Shown here one piece after another: positions 34,996 through 43,946 of a stretch of DNA of 62,424 nt. The position numbers were made by a program, and so were the translations under genes. The notes below the pieces were generated by a model. That model searched no databases, was not told the DNA's origin, and was given only the letters and a program-made list of their open reading frames with translations. This stretch comes from Tychonema sp. LEGE 07203. GTDB lineage: Bacteria; Cyanobacteriota; Cyanobacteriia; Cyanobacteriales; Microcoleaceae. The stretch covers positions 1 through 62,424 of the forward strand of contig NZ_JADEXD010000011.1 in NCBI RefSeq assembly GCF_015207285.1. Direction: 5' to 3'. How positions within the stretch are numbered: the stretch's first letter is position 1; each line of letters starts with the position of its first letter.

Positions 34996-35541
34996 ATGAA
35001 TAATTCACGATTACTAAAAATTAGCAAATATCTCAGCAGACACCTGCGCCACTCGCCATCGTGCATCGGCCTTCAACTCAGTCCAGGCGGCTGGGTTCCT
35101 GTTAGCGAACTCCTCGCTGCGTGCCAAACAAACAACTTCCCCGTTCAGCTTGCAGAACTCAAAAAAGTAGTAGCCGAAAACGACAAACAGCGCTTTTCCT
35201 TTGACGAAACGGGAACTCTAATTCGTGCCAACCAAGGACACAGTGTAGAGGTTGACTTGCAGTTAGAACCCGCTGTTCCTCCAGATATTTTATATCACGG
35301 AACCAGTAGCACTGCCGTCGAGTCTATTCTCAGTCAAGGAATTAGCAAGATGTCGCGGCCTCACGTTCATTTGTCGGTGAATATCCAGACGGCGCGCCAA
35401 GTAGGTACCAGACACGGTATCCCCGCAGTCTTTACTGTAGATGCCGCAGCAATGCAGCGCGAAGGTCATACATTTTACTGCTCGGAAAACAAAGTTTGGT
35501 TGGTAGATTTTGTGCCTCCAAATTATCTAAAAATAAGTTAA
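34996..35541 (+). CDS. kptA: RNA 2'-phosphotransferase (Tpt1/KptA family)
   Basis: A 181-residue NAD-dependent enzyme that transfers an internal RNA 2'-phosphate to NAD, giving ADP-ribose 1'',2''-cyclic phosphate. Conserved features are KISKYLSRHLRHSP (Arg-His pair), GWVPVSELL, DILYHGTSS, and HVHLSVNIQTARQVGTRHG. In eukaryotes and archaea it finishes tRNA splicing; bacteria have no known need for it, so its natural RNA is unknown. ATG at 34996 is chosen because it gives the normal N-terminus; an upstream in-frame extension overlaps the methyltransferase. The AAA gene follows 67 bases later. Confidence 0.93.
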   Translation: MNNSRLLKISKYLSRHLRHSPSCIGLQLSPGGWVPVSELLAACQTNNFPVQLAELKKVVAENDKQRFSFDETGTLIRANQGHSVEVDLQLEPAVPPDILYHGTSSTAVESILSQGISKMSRPHVHLSVNIQTARQVGTRHGIPAVFTVDAAAMQREGHTFYCSENKVWLVDFVPPNYLKIS

Positions 35542-35608
35542 TATTTTTTGTGTTTTGTATAACCTGTACCAAAAAATGTAAAATAAGAGTAACTAGGAGT
35601 TGCAGTAA

Positions 35609-36817
35609 GTGAGTGCGGAAGACATGAGCGATCGCGAAAACAATTTTACTCAAAACAATCCTCAAAATCGAGGGCTGCTAGGATCGGGCTGGCGACCTCT
35701 CTACCGTCAATTTGATTGGGAACACCTGCTGTACTTAGCGTCTAGCGACCCCGTAGAATTAGCTCAAAAAACTTTAGATGCAGCTAGCGATGTTGCCGAT
35801 GCAATGGGGCGGCATCAATATACCTGGTGGGCAAATATTTTAAATGTATTTTCGGAAAATACTCGCTACGAAATCGATGAATTTTGGGATTACATTACTC
35901 CGCAGCCGGTTTACCCGGATTACCGCTACAAAGACGTTTTAGTTACTGAAACTCCGGTGGTGCAATTGGTCAGCCGCGCTAGCATTCCTATCGACTACGT
36001 TCTGAACAAACTCCAAGAGACTACTGTTTTCAAGGTTCTGGATTTGTTGGGCAAACCTGATGCGATTACTCAGTCTTTTATGGAGCGACATTTTTCTTAT
36101 CCCAGGGAGCGATTTGTGAGCTGGGAACGCTTGGATGTTTTGGGTACTGTTTATGCTTATTGGGCTGAATGCGGCTGTTGGCTGCAAATTGACAGCTACG
36201 ATAGGGGAAGACGCTGCTACAGTCTGATTTGTAAAGATATTGCGCCGTTGGTTAGCAAGGCAACTTACAATTTAGCGGTGATTCTGAGCGGGTACAAAAG
36301 CCGCGTCGGCCAGGTTCACAGTCAGTTCCCTATTAGGACGTTTTCTGCAGATGTTCAAGGTTTTACGGATACTGTTCAGCAGGCAATTCTCGACCAAAAT
36401 CAGTTGGCTGTTTTGGTTAGCGGTGAACCGGGGACTGGCAAAACTGCTTGGACGCAAGCGGTAGCAAAGGAGATTTTGGTGCCGCTGGGTTACGTGATTT
36501 TTATTTTAGACCACGATGCTGTGGAAAATTTTGTGCCGCCGAGTTATTTGGAGCGGATTTGTATCATTATTAACGAGGCTGATAATTTGGCTCAAGATCG
36601 ATCGACCGATGCGGCCCAACGCACTAACAAAACTGAACATATTTTGAGTTTGCTGGATGGAACTTTGTATCAAAGTGTTATGGACGAACACGGCATTCAA
36701 TTTCAGCAAAAACTCGTAGTGTTGATGACTTGCAACACGACTGAAAGGTTAGATCCTGCAATGTTGCGGAAGGGAAGAGTGGATTTTACCAGTGAATTTA
36801 CGCACAAATTTGTGTGA
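35609..36817 (+). CDS. AAA ATPase (BCS1-like nucleotide-binding region)
   Basis: A 402-residue ATPase. The N-terminal 250 residues have no recognised domain. The AAA core at about 260-400 has Walker A VSGEPGTGKTAW, a Walker B-like CIIINEADNLA (Asn in place of the usual Asp), sensor 1 VLMTCNTTERLD and PAMLRKGRVDFTSEF. The last two resemble BCS1-type and proteasome-like AAA proteins. Start GTG at 35609 has AGGAG nine bases upstream; ATG at 35624 is an alternative. It follows the methyltransferase and kptA genes on the same strand and might share their transcript. The function is unknown. Confidence 0.82.
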   Translation: MSAEDMSDRENNFTQNNPQNRGLLGSGWRPLYRQFDWEHLLYLASSDPVELAQKTLDAASDVADAMGRHQYTWWANILNVFSENTRYEIDEFWDYITPQPVYPDYRYKDVLVTETPVVQLVSRASIPIDYVLNKLQETTVFKVLDLLGKPDAITQSFMERHFSYPRERFVSWERLDVLGTVYAYWAECGCWLQIDSYDRGRRCYSLICKDIAPLVSKATYNLAVILSGYKSRVGQVHSQFPIRTFSADVQGFTDTVQQAILDQNQLAVLVSGEPGTGKTAWTQAVAKEILVPLGYVIFILDHDAVENFVPPSYLERICIIINEADNLAQDRSTDAAQRTNKTEHILSLLDGTLYQSVMDEHGIQFQQKLVVLMTCNTTERLDPAMLRKGRVDFTSEFTHKFV

Positions 36818-37213
36818 GCGGATACCTAAATGCTCGATCGCTTGAGGTAATTGCACGACCTGCACGAGTTCAAATACCTCACAATTCTGAAGAAATCTTC
36901 ATAATTGAAAAGTTTGGGAAAACTTTTATTGAGTACCTATAGACACATCCCCATCAAAAATGATATTAATGATGGGTGACACCCTCTATGGGTATCACCC
37001 GACAGAGCAAATCAGGGAAGCAGCATTTTTAATCTAAAACAGAATTTTTCAAAATTGACCGGCATAAAAACGGATACAGGCTGCCGCAGGGTTGTCGTGG
37101 CGGCCAAATTTTAGAAGAAAGTTTAAGCTGGGGTGATTCATCTGTGGAGTTTATGTAAAATCTAAAATCTCAAAACTCAAATCGACTGACAGTTATGGAG
37201 GAAATCCCAAACC
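36818..37213. other. Intergenic region with a hairpin
   Basis: GGGTGACACC paired with GGTATCACCC (36974-37000) forms a 10-bp stem with one mismatch, downstream of the AAA gene and without a T-run. A purine-rich GGAGGAAAT (37196-37204) precedes the kinase start. There is no gene. Confidence 0.45.
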
Positions 37214-39424
37214 GTGCAAACACTCGCCAGTTCAGTAACAAAGTCGGAGACTCCGAAGGTATGCCGGCGGGAGAATCCCGATCGCCCACCCACAACCCCA
37301 GAGGCAGCCGTGTCCGAGAGTAAAGAGCGATTTCGGCGGTTTGTAAAGCGCTCCGCCGACGCCGTAGCAATGGTAGATTGTGAAATGCGCTACCTGTCGG
37401 TTTCTCGTCGCTGGGAAACAGATTGGGGGTTCGGCTGCGGGGAGGCGATCGGCCGCTCTCATTGGGAACTGTTCCCGAATCTCCCGGAATATTGGCAGCA
37501 AAATGCTCGCGCTTGTTTGGCTGGAGTTTTGGAATACAGCGAGTTTGTGACAGGACGATCGCCCGTATCTGTAGCAGAAGAAATCGAAGGCTGTGGCGGC
37601 CGGTCGGTAAAATGGGTGTTTCAGCCTTGGAAAAATAGCTCTGGCGCGATCGGCGGTTTGCTCTTGTTTGCCGAAAAGATAGCTGAGGATATCGCCCAAA
37701 CCAATTGCTACAATAAATTTACCTCAAATTTCAAAAGCCCGCAGTTAGAAACAGCACTGCAACTAACTCAAATTGCCCTCGACAATGCTGCGGATACAGT
37801 TTTTTTTACTACCTCCGACGGTCGAATTTGCTACGCGAACAAAGCGGCTTCCGATCTGTTCGGTTACTCGGAATCGGAACTGCTAAACATGAGGATTAAC
37901 GACCTCAATTCGCAGTTGTCAGTGTCGAATTGGCCAGAGCATTGGGAGGAACTCAAGCAGCACACCAACCTCACTTTTCAAACCACTTACAAAACCCAAG
38001 ACGGCGGTCGTTTTCCCGTCGAAGTTAAAGTTAATTATTTAGAATACGGCGGCTGCGAATACCGCTGTGCGATCGCCAGGAACATTTCGGACCGCCAAGC
38101 TGCAGAATCCGGGCTTTTAGAAGCGAAAGAGCAACTTCAAGCCGTTTTGGATGCCGTACCCGGATTAGTTTCTTGGGTAAGTTCCGATTTGCGCTACTTG
38201 GGAGTGAACCGACATTTAGCTGCCGCGTATCAAATGCCTGCAGAACTGTTTGCCGGTCAGAAAGTAGGTTTTTTAGATACAAGTCCCAAATTTAACGATT
38301 TAGTATACGATTTTTTTTCCAGCGACCAAAAGAAGACTTCTCAAGAAGTAATAACGAACATCAGAGGAGAAAAGAAAACTTATTTGATTGTTGCTCAAAA
38401 ATATCACAAAAATACGGCTGCGGTCTTTGTGGGATTGGACATCACAGAAAGCAAACAGTCTCTTTTGGCTTTGCAAGAGTCGGAAGAGCGCCTGCGACAG
38501 CAAGCGGCTAAATTAGAGCAGGCGCTGTTAATTTTGCAACAAACTCAAACTCAACTGATTCAAACAGAAAAAATGTCATCTCTGGGGCAGTTGGTAGCAG
38601 GAATCGCGCACGAAATAAACAATCCAGTTAGTTTTATTTCTGGCAATGTCAGCCACGCCACGGGCTACATTCAAGAACTGCTGCGATCGATCGAGCTTTA
38701 CCAAAAGCATTATCCCGATCCCGTGCCGGAAATTCAAGATTGGATGGAAGAATTAGACTTGGATTTCATCAAAAAAGACTTGCCAAAACTGCTAAATTCA
38801 ATGAAAGTCGGTTCGGAAAGGATTCGGGATGTCGTGCGATCGCTCCGGTTGTTCTCGCGTACCGACGAAGCCCTGATGAAGCCTGCAGATATCCACGAAT
38901 GTTTGGACAGCACAGTGCTGATCTTGCAAAATCGCCTGCAAGCTAAGGGGGGACGGCCGGGAATTAATCTCATTAAGGAGTACGGGGATTTGCCGCGAGT
39001 CCGCTGCTATGCGGGACAGTTAAATCAAGTGTTCATGCACTTGTTGACAAATGCGATCGACGCTTTGGAAGAAGGAGGGAGAAATCCCGAAAAGTATGGT
39101 ACAATGCAAAGTCAGTCTTTGTTGTCTGGGGGCGGCTCGGGAACTGAAACATTCAATCCCGAAATTCGGATTCGGACTTGTGTGCTAGGGGAAAACGAAG
39201 TTGCGATCGCCATTAGCGACAACGGCCCCGGCATGACTGAAGAAGTTCTTCGCTGCATCTTTGACCCTTTGTTTACTACTAAATGTCAGGACACGAGCAC
39301 GGGTTTGGGTTTGGCAATATCCCAGCATTTGGTAGTAGAAAAGCACGGCGGTAAGCTGCACTGTGTTTCTCGTCCGGGAGAGGGAACTGAGTTAATAGTG
39401 AAAATTGCGATCGGCAACGATTAA
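37214..39424 (+). CDS. PAS-domain sensor histidine kinase
   Basis: A 736-residue cytoplasmic sensor kinase. Three PAS-like domains fill about residues 35-150, 180-295 and 305-420 (for example DTVFFTTSDGRICYANKAAS and GLVSWVSSDLRYLGVNRHL). A short coiled coil leads to HisKA with GQLVAGIAHEINNPVSFISG, where the His is the phosphorylation site, and a HATPase with ISDNGPGMTEEV, IFDPLFTTK and GTGLGLAIS-type STGLGLAISQ. There is no receiver domain and no response regulator next to it. Start is GTG at 37214. The stop is followed directly by a repeat element with a heptamer array. Confidence 0.93.
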   Translation: MQTLASSVTKSETPKVCRRENPDRPPTTPEAAVSESKERFRRFVKRSADAVAMVDCEMRYLSVSRRWETDWGFGCGEAIGRSHWELFPNLPEYWQQNARACLAGVLEYSEFVTGRSPVSVAEEIEGCGGRSVKWVFQPWKNSSGAIGGLLLFAEKIAEDIAQTNCYNKFTSNFKSPQLETALQLTQIALDNAADTVFFTTSDGRICYANKAASDLFGYSESELLNMRINDLNSQLSVSNWPEHWEELKQHTNLTFQTTYKTQDGGRFPVEVKVNYLEYGGCEYRCAIARNISDRQAAESGLLEAKEQLQAVLDAVPGLVSWVSSDLRYLGVNRHLAAAYQMPAELFAGQKVGFLDTSPKFNDLVYDFFSSDQKKTSQEVITNIRGEKKTYLIVAQKYHKNTAAVFVGLDITESKQSLLALQESEERLRQQAAKLEQALLILQQTQTQLIQTEKMSSLGQLVAGIAHEINNPVSFISGNVSHATGYIQELLRSIELYQKHYPDPVPEIQDWMEELDLDFIKKDLPKLLNSMKVGSERIRDVVRSLRLFSRTDEALMKPADIHECLDSTVLILQNRLQAKGGRPGINLIKEYGDLPRVRCYAGQLNQVFMHLLTNAIDALEEGGRNPEKYGTMQSQSLLSGGGSGTETFNPEIRIRTCVLGENEVAIAISDNGPGMTEEVLRCIFDPLFTTKCQDTSTGLGLAISQHLVVEKHGGKLHCVSRPGEGTELIVKIAIGND

Positions 39425-39530
39425 TATCAATTCCGGTTGTACCGTCAGGTGATTGTTGACTGTTGACTGTTAACTGTTAACTGTTAACTCGATTTTATGA
39501 TTCCGATGCAACCGGAAACGAACGATATAA
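39424..39530 (+). repeat. Dispersed repeat with internal heptamer array, copy A
   Basis: Conserved left arm (ATATCAATTCCGGTTG), then GTTGACTGTTAAC heptamers, then right arm (TTCCGATGCAACCGGAAACG). Copies B (49077-49162, inverted) and C (51537-51690) share both arms but differ in array length and unit. The arm ends (CCGGTTG and CAACCGG) are themselves inverted repeats. Confidence 0.8.
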
Positions 39531-39556
39531 TTAGCTATTTACAAATTGGAAATAAT

Positions 39557-39850
39557 ATGGTAATCGAGTGGCTCAGGTTTAAAGTGCCTCAAGAAAAGTG
39601 GGAGCAGTTTATTCAGCGAGATGAGGAAGTTTGGACGGCTGGATTAAAAAGTTTTTCCGGTTTTTTGGGTAAGGAAATTTGGGTAGACGCGACGGAAAAT
39701 GAGGTGGTAATTTTGATTCGCTGGGAAACTAGGGAGAAGTGGAAGTCGGTGCCACAAAGCACAATCGAGGAGTTGGATGCGAAAATGGGCGATTTGCAAA
39801 TTGCGATCGTCGAAAGCCGCGAATATCAAGTTCGCAAGTTTTTGCATTAG
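39557..39850 (+). CDS. TIGR03792 family protein
   Basis: A 97-residue protein resembling the cyanobacterial TIGR03792 family, with an antibiotic-biosynthesis-monooxygenase-like ferredoxin fold suggested by VIEWLRFKVPQEKWEQF, GFLGKEIWVDATENEVVILI and RWETREKWKSVP. The function is unknown. ATG at 39557 is chosen because TTGGA lies upstream and because the in-frame extension to 39497 is encoded by the right arm of the dispersed repeat. Its stop codon merges directly into a TTATTAGTCATTAG array. Confidence 0.75.
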   Translation: MVIEWLRFKVPQEKWEQFIQRDEEVWTAGLKSFSGFLGKEIWVDATENEVVILIRWETREKWKSVPQSTIEELDAKMGDLQIAIVESREYQVRKFLH

Positions 39851-39903
39851 TTAGTTATTAGTCATTAGTCATTAGTCATCAGTCATTAGTTATTAGTCAA
39901 CAG

Positions 39904-40187
39904 TTAGGTATCAAACGTCCAATCTGCGATGCAGAGTCTTGGAACTTGACTAAAATCTTGTTGGTTGCGAGTTACAACGGTAGCACGGACGGACAAGGCA
40001 ATGGCTGCAATTCGCATATCTTTTTGGAGGCGATTTTTCCGCAATGGCGGGCGATCTTTTAACAGTTTCTTGAGACAACTATCAGCTTCCGGTGTAAAAT
40101 CAGTACCTCAATAGTACGGATGGTGTTTTCGTACAACTGTCCCGCACGGTGTGCCAGTTCTTCACAACTTAAAAGGATTGTTTGCAT
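39904..40187 (-). pseudogene. VapC-like PIN toxin remnant
   Basis: On the minus strand an ATG at 40187 opens QTILLSCEELAHRAGQLYEN, the middle part of a VapC protein. A single-base deletion near 40100 shifts the frame. The continuation [15 protein letters not shown] ends with [19 protein letters not shown] and [13 protein letters not shown], a typical PIN C-terminus. The N-terminal third with the first catalytic Asp is missing. No antitoxin gene remains next to it. Confidence 0.75.
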
Positions 40188-40251
40188 CGTTTAACTCCCG
40201 ATCGCTACACTGATATTGTCACGCAGAGATCGATCGCTCTTTTTTACTCAA

Positions 40252-40367
40252 GCGATCGCACTCCGTACAACGATCGCAGTATTTGGTATTTGGTGTGCAG
40301 GGATCTCGCTCTTTCATTTTAGGCGATCGGTCATCGGAAACAACAAAGGGATCTCGCTCTTGATGCG
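40252..40367 (-). repeat. HIP1-rich dispersed repeat, copy 1
   Basis: Inverted relative to copies at 57804-57912 and 59048-59157. Shared blocks are GAGATCCCTTTGTTGTTTC, GATGACCGATCGCCTAAAAT and ACCAAATACCAAA. Copies differ by small inserts. There is no coding potential. Confidence 0.85.
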
Positions 40368-40444
40368 TGATGGGCGATCGCACCAAGCTGAGAAGATCGA
40401 AGGGGTTGTGTTAGCGTGACTCGATCGCCTACACTAAACAGTAT

Positions 40445-40483
40445 AAAAGAAGCAGAGAAATTTTGCAATTCTCTGCTTCTTTT
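40445..40483 (-). terminator. Intrinsic terminator of clpC
   Basis: A perfect 15-bp stem (AAAAGAAGCAGAGAA with TTCTCTGCTTCTTTT) around a 9-base loop, ending in a T-run on either strand. It lies about 75 bases downstream of the clpC stop codon. Confidence 0.85.
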
Positions 40484-40557
40484 ATGCTATAATTTTGAGT
40501 TGGCCGATCGCCCGAAATTCATTCACATCTCGATCGGCGATCGTACTTGACTCGGCC

Positions 40558-43035
40558 TTACTCAGCACCTTGGGGCAACAATTCCCGCTTTTGACCTTGC
40601 AGCACCTTGACAATTCCATCGTCGCCCACATCCACAAGGGCGATGTCGCCGTCCTTGATGCGGCCAGACAGAATTTCCTCAGCCAAACTATCCTCTAACA
40701 ACCGCATGATGGCGCGGCGCAGCGGACGAGCTCCGTAACTTGGATTGTACCCTTCCTCTACCAACCGTTCTTTGAACCTGTCTGTAACTTCCAGGGTGAT
40801 TCCCTGTTCTGTCAAGCGGCCGAACACTTCTTTGAGCATGATGACGGCAATTTCCTTGACTTCTTCCCTGTTCAACTGACGGAAGACGATAATTTCGTCT
40901 AGTCGGTTGAGGAATTCTGGACGGAAGTAGTTCTTGAGTTCTTCGTTTACCAAAGAACGGATGCGGTTGTAAGTGGCATCGGCTTGGTTGTCGCTGAACT
41001 CGAAACCGAGGCCGCCGCCGCCTTTTTCAATCACCTTAGAACCGATGTTAGAAGTCATGATCAGCAGCGTGTTTTTGAAGTCCACGGTGCGGCCTTTGGC
41101 ATCGGTTAAACGGCCGTCTTCCAATATTTGCAAGAGCATATTGAAGACATCCGGGTGGGCTTTTTCGATTTCGTCAAACAACACTACCGTGTAAGGACGG
41201 CGGCGGACTGCTTCTGTGAGTTGGCCGCCTTCGTTGTAGCCGACGTACCCTGGCGGAGAACCGATGAGTTTGGAGACGGTGTGACGTTCCATGTATTCCG
41301 ACATATCCAGCCGGATCATTGCTTCTTCGGAACCGAAGAAATAGGAAGCTAGGGCTTTGGTGAGTTCGGTTTTGCCGACGCCTGTGGGCCCGGAGAAGAT
41401 GAAGCTGGCGATCGGGCGATTGGGATTTTTCAAACCTACCCGCGCGCGGCGGATCGCCTTAGAAACCGCTTTCACAGCTTCTTCCTGACCGATCAAGCGC
41501 TGGTGCAAAGTATCTTCCATGTGCAGCAGCTTTTCAGATTCAGATTCGGTGAGTTTGTTCACCGGAACTCCCGTCCAGCTTGCCACAATTTGGGCGATAT
41601 CTTCTTCGGTAACAACTGGCGATGGGTCGGTTTCGCCGCGGGCCGCCGAGTCAGTTTTTTTAGCTTGGGAAATTGCACGAATTTCGGCTTTGATCGTCAT
41701 TTCTCGATCGCGCAATTCGCCGGCTTTGTCAAAGTCTTGAGAACGCACCGCTTCGTCTTTATCTTTCAGGACTTGGCGGAGTTCTTTGTCAAGTTCTTTG
41801 GCTGCGGGGGGCAGTTGCGAGTTGATCAAACGCACTCTCGAACCAGCTTCGTCTACGAGGTCAATTGCTTTGTCTGGCAGGAAGCGATCGGAAATGTACC
41901 GGTCTGAGAGTTTGGCAGCAGCTTCCAAGGCCGTGTCCAAGATTTTCAGCTTGTGGTGCTGTTCGTAGCGTTCCCGCAGGCCGAAGAGAATCTCGATCGT
42001 CTCGTCAACAGTCGGTTCGCCCACCATCACCGGTTGGAAGCGCCGTTCTAGGGCTGCATCGCGCTCGATGTGCTTGCGGTACTCGTCGAGGGTGGTAGCG
42101 CCGATACACTGAAGTTCGCCTCTAGCCAAAGCCGGCTTGAGAATGTTCGCTGCGTCGATCGCCCCTTCAGCAGCACCCGCACCGATCAAAGTGTGCACTT
42201 CGTCAATCACTAGAATGACATTGCCTGCGGTGCGGATTTCGTCCATGATTTTTTTGAGGCGTTCCTCAAATTCGCCCCGGTATTTCGTACCCGCGACCAA
42301 CAAACCGATATCCAGAGTTACAACCCGCTTTTCTTCCAGGATGTCCGGAATATCGTTGTTAGCGATGCGCTGGGCCAGACCTTCGGCGATCGCAGTTTTA
42401 CCGACTCCGGGTTCGCCAATCAGCACCGGATTATTTTTGGTGCGGCGGCCGAGGATTTGAATTACCCGTTCGATTTCTTTTTGCCGTCCCACTACCGGAT
42501 CGAGCTTGCCATCGACAGCCATTTGAGTTAAGTTAGCGCCGAACTCGTCGAGGGTTGGAGTTTTGGTGCGCGCGCCGCCGCCCGTCGCTGCGACTTCTGC
42601 GGTTTCGCCCAACATCCGAATCACTTGGGTGCGAACTTTCGACAAGTCTACTCCCAGATTTTCCAGGACTCTGGCCGCCACTCCTTCACCTTCGCGGATC
42701 AGACCCAGCAGCAGGTGTTCGGTGCCGATGTAGTTGTGTCCGAGTTGGCGAGCTTCTTCGAGGGACAGTTCCAGAACCCGCTTTGCCCGTGGGGTAAACG
42801 GAATTTCGACTGCTACGAAGCCCGAACCCCGACCGATGATTTTCTCAACTTCAATCCGAGCGTCTTTCAGGTTGACGCCCATTGACTTGAGGACTTTAGC
42901 TGCTACCCCGGTTCCTTCACCGATCAGACCCAGGAGGATCTGTTCTGTGCCTACGAAGTTGTGACCCAGGCGGCGAGCTTCTTCCTGGGCCAACATGATT
43001 ACTTTTATTGCTTTTTCTGTGAAGCGTTCAAACAT
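40558..43035 (-). CDS. clpC: Clp protease ATP-binding subunit ClpC
   Basis: An 825-residue Hsp100 unfoldase that feeds substrates to ClpP/ClpR. Two N-terminal Clp_N repeats cover about residues 1-145 ([20 protein letters not shown]). The first AAA domain has [13 protein letters not shown], the UVR motif lies at about 430 ([16 protein letters not shown]), and the second AAA domain has [24 protein letters not shown] and [13 protein letters not shown] are typical of ClpC. Length is normal. The gene is monocistronic, with its own terminator. Confidence 0.98.
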   Translation of the reverse strand: MFERFTEKAIKVIMLAQEEARRLGHNFVGTEQILLGLIGEGTGVAAKVLKSMGVNLKDARIEVEKIIGRGSGFVAVEIPFTPRAKRVLELSLEEARQLGHNYIGTEHLLLGLIREGEGVAARVLENLGVDLSKVRTQVIRMLGETAEVAATGGGARTKTPTLDEFGANLTQMAVDGKLDPVVGRQKEIERVIQILGRRTKNNPVLIGEPGVGKTAIAEGLAQRIANNDIPDILEEKRVVTLDIGLLVAGTKYRGEFEERLKKIMDEIRTAGNVILVIDEVHTLIGAGAAEGAIDAANILKPALARGELQCIGATTLDEYRKHIERDAALERRFQPVMVGEPTVDETIEILFGLRERYEQHHKLKILDTALEAAAKLSDRYISDRFLPDKAIDLVDEAGSRVRLINSQLPPAAKELDKELRQVLKDKDEAVRSQDFDKAGELRDREMTIKAEIRAISQAKKTDSAARGETDPSPVVTEEDIAQIVASWTGVPVNKLTESESEKLLHMEDTLHQRLIGQEEAVKAVSKAIRRARVGLKNPNRPIASFIFSGPTGVGKTELTKALASYFFGSEEAMIRLDMSEYMERHTVSKLIGSPPGYVGYNEGGQLTEAVRRRPYTVVLFDEIEKAHPDVFNMLLQILEDGRLTDAKGRTVDFKNTLLIMTSNIGSKVIEKGGGGLGFEFSDNQADATYNRIRSLVNEELKNYFRPEFLNRLDEIIVFRQLNREEVKEIAVIMLKEVFGRLTEQGITLEVTDRFKERLVEEGYNPSYGARPLRRAIMRLLEDSLAEEILSGRIKDGDIALVDVGDDGIVKVLQGQKRELLPQGAE

Positions 43036-43458
43036 GATTTATTCCCATCACCTGCTGCTATGTGCCCGTTTCGAGGTCACGCTCGCACAACGAGCGTTTT
43101 TAGTCGAGTGTTAACTCGTACTGCTTATTCTAGCGCGACTCTCCCAACTGCTCGGCCGCATTCGGCTGCGGTTGCAGATTCCAGGCTCATGTTGCAGGGT
43201 GGCTTTCAACTGGGAAGACCCAAATGGTGGCTGACCTACAACCTCCCCTAGACTGCAAGAAGATTGCTCTCCTCGGCCCGTGCCCAACCTACGACTGACT
43301 ATGTATTGAGGATTCTAGCACAATCTTTTTTGGTCTCGCGCAGGCGCAAAATTGATATTTCTCGAAGTGTCGGGCTTTTTCTTCACAAAACTTATTTCTT
43401 AGATGTGCGATCGATGTCAAGCAGGGAGCAAAGATTAGTCCGGGAAGTACCGCAGCCA
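43036..43458. other. clpC upstream region, no gene recognised
   Basis: It contains the clpC promoter region and no supported gene. A reading frame from 43264 is made partly of the downstream palindromic repeats. Confidence 0.4.
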
Positions 43459-43629
43459 GAAACCGGGTTTTTTTGCAAAAATATTTGGTCGCAGCGCATA
43501 GATTCAATAAAAAACCCGGTTTATTTGGAAGTAAGTTGGGTCGATCGCAGGGACCAGAAACCGGGTTTTTTTGCGAAAATATTTGGTCGCAACGCATAGA
43601 TTCAATAAAAAACCCGGTTTCTTTGGAAG
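43459..43629. repeat. Tandem pair of AAACCGGGTTT palindromes
   Basis: Two copies of an approximately 97-bp unit (43459 and 43556). Each has CAGAAACCGGGTTTTTTTGC, TTTGGTCGCA, ATAGATTCAATAAAAAACCC and GGTTT, and is followed by TTGGAAGT...GTTGGGTCGATCGCA. The copies differ at a handful of positions. The family also appears at 1-245, 29225-29300 and 53606-53672. Confidence 0.85.
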
Positions 43630-43739
43630 TTATACCAATTTCATAAAGTTATGCTACTACCGAAAGTTTTACTCCCCCCCGAAATCGCGGGGGGGTTGGG
43701 GGGGTAGATATGTAGGGCTATTTTATGAATTTGGTATAA
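43630..43739. mobile_element. MITE, 110 bp, inserted in a repeat
   Basis: The ends TTATACCAATTTCATAAA and TTTATGAATTTGGTATAA are inverted repeats with one mismatch. The interior is CCCCCCC/GGGGGGG-rich. The tandem neighbour at about 43524-43535 shows the uninterrupted sequence (TTGGAAGTAAGTTGGG), so the insertion point is visible. Insertion at TA is consistent with IS630/mariner-type mobilisation, which is an inference. Confidence 0.75.
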
Positions 43740-43778
43740 GTTGGGTCGATCGCAAGCATTACCCAACAGCGATCGTCT

Positions 43779-43813
43779 TCGTTGGCGCAGCCCCCGTAGG
43801 GGCGGGCTGCGCT
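43779..43813. repeat. GC-rich dispersed repeat (matches 9694-9768)
   Basis: CGTTGGCGCAGCCCCCGTAG and GGGCGGGCTGCGCTAAC. The same sequence is translated inside the signal-peptide region of the gene at 8752-9819. Here it is non-coding. Confidence 0.75.
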
Positions 43814-43946
43814 AACAGCGGCAAACAAATAGAAGGTGTTTGAGTTCCTTTGTTACCACAACAGACAGGGTTGGGTTTCGCGAACTCAACCCAACCTACA
43901 AACAGACAAATTCTTTGTAGTGTCGCCAATTTCCGAGGAGTCTATT

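Noticed and set aside
39497-39556. N-terminal extension of the TIGR03792 protein
   Set aside because: It is encoded by the right arm of a dispersed repeat; the conserved protein starts at 39557.
43264-43599. Reading frame of 111 codons downstream of the clpC promoter region
   Set aside because: Largely made of the palindromic repeat units, and a mirror frame exists on the other strand.
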